Part shown: positions 55,929-64,000 of the stretch, piece by piece
Layout: every line of letters starts with the position of its first letter
Numbering within the stretch: position 1 is the stretch's first letter
The notes under the pieces: generated by a model
Databases searched by the model: none
The model's input: the letters and a program-made list of their open reading frames with translations, nothing else
What the model was told of the DNA's origin: nothing
Program-made: the position numbers and the translations under genes
Assembly (NCBI GenBank): GCA_013350335.1
Contig: CM023534.1
Location: forward strand, 18,991,302-19,055,301
DNA: 64,000 nt
Direction: 5' to 3'
From: Chimonanthus salicifolius
Lineage: Eukaryota > Streptophyta > Magnoliopsida > Laurales > Calycanthaceae

Positions 55929-57975
55929 TGTTGTGATTTTAATTTAACTTCGCAACTGTACGAACCAATTAATAGTACAGCGAATAAGTGCGAGGTCGTA
56001 CCTAAGGGAAATCAACAAAATATATGTATGAAATAAAAATGGTACCATTCAAGTAATGTGATTTAAGAAAATAATTTTCTAAAACATGGAGTTATAATCT
56101 TAACTTAGCAAAATTTTAGATTTAGATAATCAATATTTAATTAATTATCTAACTTTGGAAGTTAATAAAATATAAGATCTACTTTTATCATTGATTTATA
56201 AAATTTTGATTAAAATGGTAGAGTGAATTTAAATGACCTCAATCTAATATAAAATGTAAATTTAAGAAACAAATAAAATATTTCTAATCTAGTTAAATCA
56301 TTTCAAGGATTTTTATGAATAAATAAAATAAAACAATAATAATAAATTATTTACATAGTTTACAATAGAATCGAGACAAGTATCGAAGGCGGCATGTTAT
56401 CCCTTTTAAAAATAAAATTATGGCCTAGACTATGAAATATTCTAGAATTATAAAATATAATTCAAGTTCATCATTTATTAAAATTCTAATTAGAATAATT
56501 ACGTCGTCCATTAAATAAAAAATTTTCAATTCAAGCCTTAGGTTTGAGCGAGATTTAAACTTGCATTTCCCAAATCTAAAATAAACTGTTATTGAAAAGA
56601 ACTTTAGACTGGAAAAACGGTCAAGTCCCACCGATCCTAACAGGGGTTCTACTTTTACTTGAAAAATTCTAAAAATAATTTATTTTATAACGTTCATAAA
56701 AAGAGTTAAAATAAAATTAAAAACCATTACTATAAAATATTTAACAATTGGGAACACCATAAATCTAAAGAAATTGTCTGAATTTCATTTAAAAATTGGA
56801 ATATAATGAATTACAATCCTTTGGAACTCATTACATAAAAATAAAATAAAATAAACTTACAAGAAATTAAATATTTTTCTCTGTCCTTAGCAGTCCAACT
56901 TCAGCCTTTTCAATGCCTTGCCCAGTTCAACCTTTAATAGACCCACAACCATCAATTTATAGGAGTCAGAAGAGATGATGATAAGGGACCCTTCAATTCA
57001 GCCAAGATAAGAGATCCATTCAAATTCAACCGATTTTATCCCGTTTCTCTCTCTGTTGAAATCGGCTAACACCATCTTATCTCTTTTTCTCTACTACATG
57101 GCAGCTGCTTCCCTCTCAGTCCTCATTTTCTTCCTTATCTCTCTTTCGGCTCAAACTCTTTTATCCTTATCCATTGTCTTTTATTCAAATCCACTGTCTT
57201 TTATCCAAATCCACTGTCTTTTTCAAACCATGACTGAATTTTGCAGATAAGGCATTATGGTTTTAGGGATTTTGGATTAATTTGGAAGTAGGGTGCAAAT
57301 CCCGTTTTTCTACACATGCAACAGCTTGTAGCTCAATTTTGATATTGTTAAGTTCCGAATCACGAAATTTCATAAACTACAAAGTTGTAGCCCTTGAAGT
57401 CTTCTTGCCAATGTAATAAGAATGAATGCAATCGAATATCGGAGTGAAAAGTTATGGCTAAAATACTGAAACTGTGTCAAAAATATTTTTCCTTCCAAAA
57501 TTCACTCTAATCAATCCAAATCCCATTTTTTTCCTCTCATTCTTGCTTCCACAATCCTTCAAATGAAATTCACTGGTCCCACTTGGTATTTTGGACTTAG
57601 ATCCCATACTTGGACTTTTATCTGGTCCGGAATACTAGTGGACTTTAGCATATAGGCTTCAGAGTCGAACAGTGGGTCCATTTGTATGTTTATAATTTCT
57701 ACCACCTTTACAATTTAACACAGTCTAAAAATTATTATTATAATTTAAACTCTCATATCCGGATCTGAATTATAATAATTTACAATAATTCCAAATCAAA
57801 TTAGATGGTAAAAATTATAAACTTTTCAAAAATAGGACTGTGGCCCACTTTTCTGCATTTTAATTTATTTTTCTTGTATTCTCACAAATACACTGCAAAA
57901 CTTGAAAACTCCATTAAACTGCATCTAATATTCACAAATCAAAGGCTAACTAATCCAAAATTAAAGGGTAAACTG

Positions 57976-57980
57976 GTAAT
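57976..57980. repeat. Target-site duplication GTAAT, left copy
   Basis: GTAAT precedes the nested LTR; the same bases lie at 61143-61147. Confidence 0.95.
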
Positions 57981-58763
57981 TGTAATATCCTGACCCAAAT
58001 TAGGCGAGATTAACTTAATAAATCTTGCTTAGACCGGTTAATCTCGAAGATTACGGTTAGGGTTCTGTGAAAAGCCCAGGTGTGGCCCAATTTGAGCTCG
58101 AAGGTTAAGTGATCCAGCTCGTTCAGCTGGAGGGGCAAAATAGTAACTTACCGGTTATTGTTATTATTTTGTAAATTGTGTTATTATGCGATTATTATTG
58201 GATGATATTATTCTCCTTAATTAAGGATTCCTATTTCTGATTTTAAAATAATTTTATTTTCAGAAAATAGTATTTAAAATCGTCCGTCAAAACCCCGAAA
58301 GGGAGAAATAAATATTTTTAAATGGTTTTGGAAATGAGATAATTTTTTAAACAAGTATATTATGTTAGACCATATTAGTATGGTGTAGTTTATTCTTTCA
58401 AACTCCAAAAATGAGGAGTTCAAATTGTTTTATTTAACACAAGTTAAATTAAGTAAATAGTGTTAAAATGCGATTTTTATTTAAATCTATGGTTTTTGGT
58501 GAGTTTTAAATCTCCAAATTTTTATGGTGATTAGAGTTTTTAAAACCCAACTTATCTGTCAAGTTGGATTAAAATATTTGAGCCTTTAAATCATGTTTTA
58601 AGTTGAAAATTGGATTTTATAAATTTGGAGGCCTTTTTGCAAAACTGGAATTTATGGAGGACTTATCTGCAACCAGTCATCCAAACAGTACCGTTACTGT
58701 TGGGGACGTAGGCAGCCATTGCATGCAGTGGCCATCAGGCCACCTCCGATTGATCGGATTTTC

Positions 58764-58770
58764 TATAAAA
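58764..58770 (+). promoter_or_regulatory. LTR promoter TATA box
   Basis: TATAAAA at the same place as in the LTRs at 27649 and 35979; the start region downstream is rich in tctctct. Confidence 0.65.
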
Positions 58771-59276
58771 ACTCAACTTCATCAACTAGTGTCACTCCCA
58801 CACTTTCTATCTCTCTTAGTGTCTAAGTCTCAAATGAGAAACTAGCTGATCACCTCTCTTCCTTGCCTCTGCTTTTCTAGTTTTTCTTTGCCGTAAGCTT
58901 AGAAGGGAGATTTTTCAAAAGTAGGATTTTCAGCCCAGGAACTCGAGTGAAGGTAACCACTATGTTCCTCTTTAAATTTCAATCGGTTTAGAATCAAGAA
59001 AAACCAAATTTGGCCAAGTTTTGAGTGTGTAAAACCAGTTTGAAGTTTAAGAAAAATCTTGAGATTTCTTGTACCTATGTGGTTTTAGTGTTAAAATCTA
59101 ATGGCCTATTAAGTTTTAAAACTCCAACGACTCCTTATGGAAAGATGACTCACTGAGGAGTCCATCTAACCTATTGGATGTGAAAACTGAATCCAGGAAA
59201 CCCACTGTTTCTGGATTCGTATTTCATGTGTCACTGTCCGTTACTGTCTGCTGTTGCAGACAGAGGTGGAAGACGA

Positions 59277-59600
59277 CTCTCGGACGATCCGAGGGTAACA
59301 CCCTTCGGACAATCCGAAAGAAACCCTTCGGAAGTTCTGAGCTTCATACCGAAGTCCCGAAGCGTCCGAGGCTAGCGAGTCTCGCCCGGATGTTCTGAGC
59401 CCTATTCGGAAGGATCGAACCCCTCTCGGATGATCCGAGCTTCACTCGGCATGATTCGAGACACACAGACCCACCGAGACCTGATCTTCAGGACGATCCG
59501 TAAGACAGACCCAAGATCTGAAGTCTATAACTAGTTTAGGCAGTGGTTCGGATGATCCAAATCCACAGTACCTGGTTCCGAGGTTTGTTCCGAGGGACCC
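59277..59600. repeat. Array of short palindromes (cggacgatccg type)
   Basis: Roughly ten copies of an imperfect palindrome, for example ctcggacgatccgag, ttcggacaatccgaa and gttcggatgatcc, lie in a GC-rich block. The equivalent blocks are at 1-345 and 4371-4735 (inverted LTRs). The block is absent from 27649-30590 and 35979-38909. Confidence 0.9.
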
Positions 59601-61162
59601 AATTTTGAGTGTAAAATCTTGTTTGATTATTGATGCATGTGATGTTTATGCCCTGAATAAATTAAAAATGTACTAACCCTCTTCTCTTATTATTACAGTA
59701 TACATACTATTGTATTCACTTCCAGGTCCGACTCTATTTGTCGGGCACTGAGTGACTTCACTTTCAGACCGACGCTATATTTGTCGGGCACTAAGTGACC
59801 TCGAGGCCTTACTCAACATGTAAAATCTGGCCATATCCAGAAGACAACCGAGAAGTGACCTGAGTATCTAGATTTAACTCAATAAGTCAATCTGGTCATG
59901 CCCAGAAGACAATATGAGTTTTGGATTGAGCACCCTATTATTATATATTGTGGATTATTGTAACTTAAAATGGCTAGAAACCAAGTAGGAGACTCAATTC
60001 CATTTACCTTGGAGATTTTTGGAAAAACAAGTATGGTTTTTGAAATACTACTTGTATGTATACATTTGGATGCTATGTATGTTGACCTGTTAATGATTGT
60101 GCATTTGTTTGCTTGTTGAACAGAGACCGCGATACCACATATTTACGGTGAGGGAACTTAACTTTGCAGTAGGTGTAATCAAGTTTTATTGAGATGAATT
60201 TTGAGCAATGAGTGGTTTCAAATTTGATGAACCCACTTATGTGCGTAGACATGATGCACTGTTGTAAGAAGTGCTTATGGAAATTGTGAATGTTATGATG
60301 TTAATCATATGAGATATGTAATACTGTTTCACGTGCCCTTGACTATTGAACCAATATCGGCCATGTGTGTGAGATGGTTTATGTCTACTAGACCATGGGT
60401 GTCGATAGTTGCTGACTTGAGGAGTGTCAGTATCGGCCATGTGAGGGCCGGAGATGTACTTGAAAGGATGTATTTTAACCATGTCGGGACTTAATACAAT
60501 GGTCTTAGCGTAGTATGTAGGCGTTACATTAGATGACAGCAGTAATGGAAAAGATTATGAGAATAGAAATGATGATGTGATTATTACTTGAATTTATTGT
60601 CAAGCATGAGATATTATATTGCAACTGTTGATTATTTACTAACCTGATGTTACTTAAACTGCACAGTTATATTTCCTTCACTGAGCTAGTTAACTCACCT
60701 CACTCACCTTTCAGAAGATGAACCCGAGGAGGAGAACCCTCCATTTGAAGCTTAGGGATGGATAAGCTGGAGCGTTGCTTTGGGATTCCCACTGAGGGGA
60801 ATTCCCTTATCTTTGCTTTCTGGATCTTGGAACCATTTGCTTATGTAAAGTACCGAGTGTGGTACTTAGTTTGTCTGCACTTGATGTATTAAACTACCAT
60901 GTGTCCGTAGTTACTCTGATGTTGAAATAATAAATCATTGTTGGATTTATGTGTTGATGTTTATGTTTATGTTCGGGTAGACTTATGGTACGTATTTGAG
61001 TCCACATGTTGAGATCATGTGTAACCTTTGGGCCGTAACTGTTGATCCGGCCCAGTTAGAATTCTTGAGTTAGTTTAGTTTCATAAAAAAAAAAAAGAAA
61101 TCAGTGGCGTTCCAGGCCCACCTTTCGAGTCGTGGCGTGACAGTAATTTTCAGTGCTCAACA

Positions 61163-61960
61163 GGCATGAATGAAGGTACTTTCCCCTTCAAGTACCTGGG
61201 TATTAGCTTACCTTAAAAGTAGGTTTCCTTAACAAGGAAGACTGTAGACCCCTGGTGGATCGGTTCAGTGGGAGACTACAGGGATGGAAATCCAATTTTT
61301 TATCCTCTGCTGGCAATCTGACACTCATTTAGTTAGTTCTATGAGGTCTTCCTATGCATTAGATGATCTGCCTAAGGATTCATGTTTCTATTGTTGAAGA
61401 GCTTGAAAAATTGGAGAGAGACTTTTTGTGGTCTAAAGCTGGAGGATTGGAAGGCTTTCACTGGGTTAATTGGGAAACAGTGACTAAGCCTTTAGACAAG
61501 GGTGGTCTCGATATAAGGAGAGTTTCCATGGCGAACCAGGCGCTTTTGAGGAACATGAGCTGGGATTTGGCAATGGATAATGAAGGTCTTTGGAGCAGAA
61601 TTCTCAAGGGGAAGTAATGTATCATTATGGAGGCCTTAACTCCTAAACAAAGATCACAAACTTCTGCTGTGTGGAAGGCGGATAGTTGGGGATGGAGTTT
61701 AGTCTCTAACAATGTTTGTGGCGAGTAGGGAATACTGCGTCCATAAATCTTGAGGATTCCAACTGGGGTGTCGTGGGTGGCCTAAACATGCATGTTGTAG
61801 AAGCAAATATCCAGCAGGTTGGTCACTTTGAAAAGGTTGCAGATATCATTTGGGCAGCTATCTTGAATAGTGTTTCAGTTGCAACGGTCATCTTTAATAG
61901 AGGAATACCCTGCTCAAGATTGTGTTGCATGTGTGGGATAAAGGAGGAGACAATTGAACG
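61163..61960 (+). pseudogene. LINE ORF2 C-terminal fragment (right of nested LTRs)
   Basis: Continues the LINE at 55800: GTFPFKYLGISL, then broken text to IHVSIVEELEKLERDFLW, FHWVNWETVTKPLDKGGLDIRR and NQALLRNMSWDLA (open 61363-61617), which is the connection domain after RT. A later frame (61716-62009) has RVGNTASINLEDSNW and the zf-RVT-like SRLCCMCGIKEETIE near 61915-61960. Several stops (61214, 61330, 61615) make it non-functional. This copy has a different break pattern from the LINE at 2511-6620. Confidence 0.85.
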
Positions 61961-62018
61961 GGACGAATGGAGGGATCCTTTTGAATCCGCATTAATTATA
62001 GGACGTTAATTCCGTTTG

Positions 62019-62760
62019 TTAAATCGAGATAAGCCAAGAAGAATATTCATTTTTCATCTCAAATAAGACCTTTTCTTTCTTTGGAGCTGGATTTAATACA
62101 TCTTCCACGTATAAAATGTGTTCTTCTCCAATATCCAAAACTGCTTCTACCAACACCATTTTTAAAGCAAGGTGAGTCCCAGGAGAGAATTTGAGAACAT
62201 CGAACACTGATATGATCGCTGGGTTCTTCTTCAAATGGACCACTACATCATAAAGTTTAGCTTTCTAATCTACGACCACCCTTCGAAATCTCAACTGCCT
62301 TTTCTTGGTCACTTGCTCAGCTAAACCATCTTTCATCACTTCTGGAATTTTGTGTTAGTCTTTCTTCCATTTCCTTCACCACATCAATCACTGCTTTACT
62401 CTTTTTTTTCTTCTTTCCTCCCTGCCCTCTTGTTTCTACCAGATAGGCTTCTTCGAGAGTTGGGAATAGATTTGACACTACATGGCTTACTACTGGATTT
62501 CTCGTTCCACTGGGTCCACCCTCTTAAATCGGAATTATCCCCACGTCGAATGGGGGCGTATGAGCCCTTCCTAAACTTTAGCATGTATAATATCTTGCAA
62601 GATGAAGCAATATTTGGTGCCATGAAAGGGGGAACGCTAATAATCACACCAGTGATCAGTTCCTTGGTAACATAACTAGAGTAGGGTAAGGTAATCAAAT
62701 TACTTTTCATCAATAATTGGAACATCTCTTCAGTTGCATTGAAGTCAAAATTCAAATCAA
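62019..62760 (-). pseudogene. Probable Tat-like gypsy gag/protease remnant
   Basis: Two minus-strand pieces. The upper one (62755-62396) reads ATEEMFQLLMKSNLITLPYS, APNIASSCKILYML, KFRKGSYAP and RGWTQWNEKSSSKPC. The lower one (62243-62019) reads MVHLKKNPAIISVFDVLKFS, then VLVEAVLDIGEE. The phrase HLKKxPAxISVFDxL before protease occurs, as I recall, in pol of Tat/Ogre-type gypsy elements. The pieces are separated by stops and no LTR is assigned. It could also be a domesticated or other retroelement gag. I hold this identification loosely. Confidence 0.4.
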
Positions 62761-64000
62761 TGTCTTCTAACTAGATGTGTTTCTGGAACGACCTTTACCA
62801 CCTCCTCCACGTTGGTTGTTCAGTCTTGAATGTTCCCTCGGGAGCTAGAACACGATTGACCCTAGGGGGAGGGGGGTGAATAGGTTAATCTAACAATTGT
62901 TGGTCCTTTTAAAAAATTACTTGATTGATTAGTTAAGCGTAGCGGATACAACAATCAAGTGAGTGTGTATTAGTAAATGTGATTAAACAATCAACACAAG
63001 AAAATAGCTCTAACACCACAAGCACAAGGACACAAGATATACAGTGGTTCAGGTTAGCCAACCTACATCCACTGTTAGGATTCGCTCAACCTTGAGCTAT
63101 CTCCAAATTCACTAAGTGGGGACTTACACCCTCGAAAGAGAGAAGGAATTCCGTCTCACTCAATCGGCTGAGAATTCCACCCACCACTGTGCCAGAGACA
63201 ACGCTCTAGATTTTTTAAGTGGTTCCAGAGCCAAGCCTCCTTAATCCACTTTCAAGTACAAAGGTTTTAAAAATAAAATTAAAACCAACAAGTACTTGCC
63301 TTGAGGCTTTTTCTCGAAGATACGTGCTTCTCAAAGATCCACCCAATGTGTGCCGACGCTCCTCCTTATAGCCGTCGTAAAGCAATCGCAATCTTAGGGT
63401 GAGAAGGAAACTGGTTTTCCCAACGCTTTCTTAGTTTATGTCTTTTCTTTCCTCATCTCTTTCTCTCTTTCAAACTCAATCAATAGATTGGTTGTTCATG
63501 ATTCTCAGGTGTAAGCACAAGAGAGTTGATCGTTCCTTAGAGTGTGTGACTTTTCTCAGTTTAAGAAGATAATTAAATGATCACACAACACTCATATATA
63601 TAGAGGAGTCTTCACAGTTTTTCAAACTGTCCAGTATCGACAGGTCAGTGGCACCGATGGGTCGGTGTTCATATTTATTACCATTCAACCACCAAACTGT
63701 TGCATATTAAACGCACTCCCAACGATATTATTATCTCCTAGTCGACAGGTCGGTGTCACTGATGGGCCAACAATCATGGCACTGAGAGGTCGGTCCATAC
63801 GAGGGTCTCGATTTGGGGCAACACCGCCATAGAACGAAATGTTGCCCTTTACCGAAGGGTCGGTCCTGGTACTCTCGAGCGGTTTTGAAATACGGAGATG
63901 TTTATTTTCTCGAAAGTCCATCTGAGTTCTAAGTTCCAAAACTCATAAGTTATGATCGGCAAGTCGTTGCCCATGAGGGGTCGTTTCAGCCTTTCACTGA
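62761..64000. other. Unclassified repeat region to window end
   Basis: No gene is apparent. From 62860 (gaccctagggggaggggggt) to about 63180 the sequence looks like a known type of plant retroelement leader (ggttcaggttagccaacctacatcc at 63045-63070). From 63640 onward the motif ggtcggt recurs at least four times with gatgggtc variants. LTR ends were not found; the right side is cut by the window. Confidence 0.4.

Larger units (their letters stand above)
57981..61142 (+). mobile_element. Solo Tekay-like LTR (3162 bp), nested
   Basis: It starts TGTAATATCC and ends GGCGTGACA, with perfect GTAAT duplications. Body similar to the LTRs of the full element at 27649-38909. It has the palindrome array (59277-59600) that the full element lacks. 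TATA box at 58764-58770. A CACC-rich tcacctttcag motif lies at 60703-60714. Confidence 0.93.
55929..61162 (-). mobile_element. Solo Athila-like LTR, interrupted by a second solo LTR
   Basis: Left part 55929-57980 starts tgttgtg and shares with 25335-27341 the gcgaggtcg and agagtcgaac-type landmarks plus the final ggctaactaatccaaa stretch. After the nested LTR (57981-61142) and its duplication, 61148-61162 (tttcagtgctcaaca) completes the end. With both parts joined the LTR is about 2.07 kb. GGCAT on both sides proves a single insertion into the LINE. It is a diverged relative of the three LTRs of the central composite. Confidence 0.88.

Noticed and set aside
57056..57250. 64-codon hydrophobic frame
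   Set aside because: It lies within the Athila-like solo LTR near its start region; a pyrimidine-rich leader explains the S/L/F composition.
63685..63939. 84-codon minus-strand frame
   Set aside because: Low-complexity reading of ggtcggt-rich repeat sequence; no recognisable domain.

Overview
The window reads as a repeat-dense, AT-rich piece of a land-plant (angiosperm) nuclear genome, probably heterochromatin. Everything I can name is a transposable element or its debris. The families are Ty3/gypsy chromoviruses of the Tekay/Del type with ~3 kb LTRs and an initiator-Met tRNA primer site, Athila/Tat-like LTR elements with an Asp-tRNA primer site, Ty1/copia elements, L1-type LINE fragments and two MITEs. 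I found no intact host gene, rRNA, tRNA or CRISPR array. The species cannot be told from this.

Left part (1-14.26 kb): a chromovirus LTR cut by the window start (1-1620); head-to-head LINE fragments split by a solo chromovirus LTR (2835-6048); a probable LTR of another family (about 6.65-8.11 kb); a decayed minus-strand copia gag-pol (8.17-10.66 kb) with its leader; undefined AT-rich sequence; and a ~160 bp MITE.

Centre (14268-45164): a large nested composite bounded by the 5-bp duplication GTTAA. Both outer ends are the 5' (U3) ends of the same ~2.0 kb LTR, so the terminal LTRs are inverted relative to each other, with a third LTR copy inside (25335-27341). Inside the left LTR sits a deleted minus-strand gypsy element (14317-20464, duplication AGTTA). 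Next to the right LTR sits a copia element that has lost its 5' LTR (27342-43133). Its gag is split by a full-length Tekay-like element (27649-38909, duplication AACTG).

Right part (45.17-64 kb): about 7 kb with no recognisable gene; a MITE; a short copia-like non-autonomous element (52546-54379) carrying a minisatellite; AT-rich degenerate repeats; then a LINE split by a solo Athila-like LTR (duplication GGCAT), itself split by a solo chromovirus LTR (57981-61142, duplication GTAAT). Last come a Tat-like gag/protease remnant and an unclassified repeat.

The coding relics are Gag, protease, reverse transcriptase, RNase H and integrase, almost all broken by stops and frameshifts. The exception is a small zinc-knuckle ORF placed before gag in both chromovirus-like elements. 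It is open in one, and its CCHC motifs are intact in the other.
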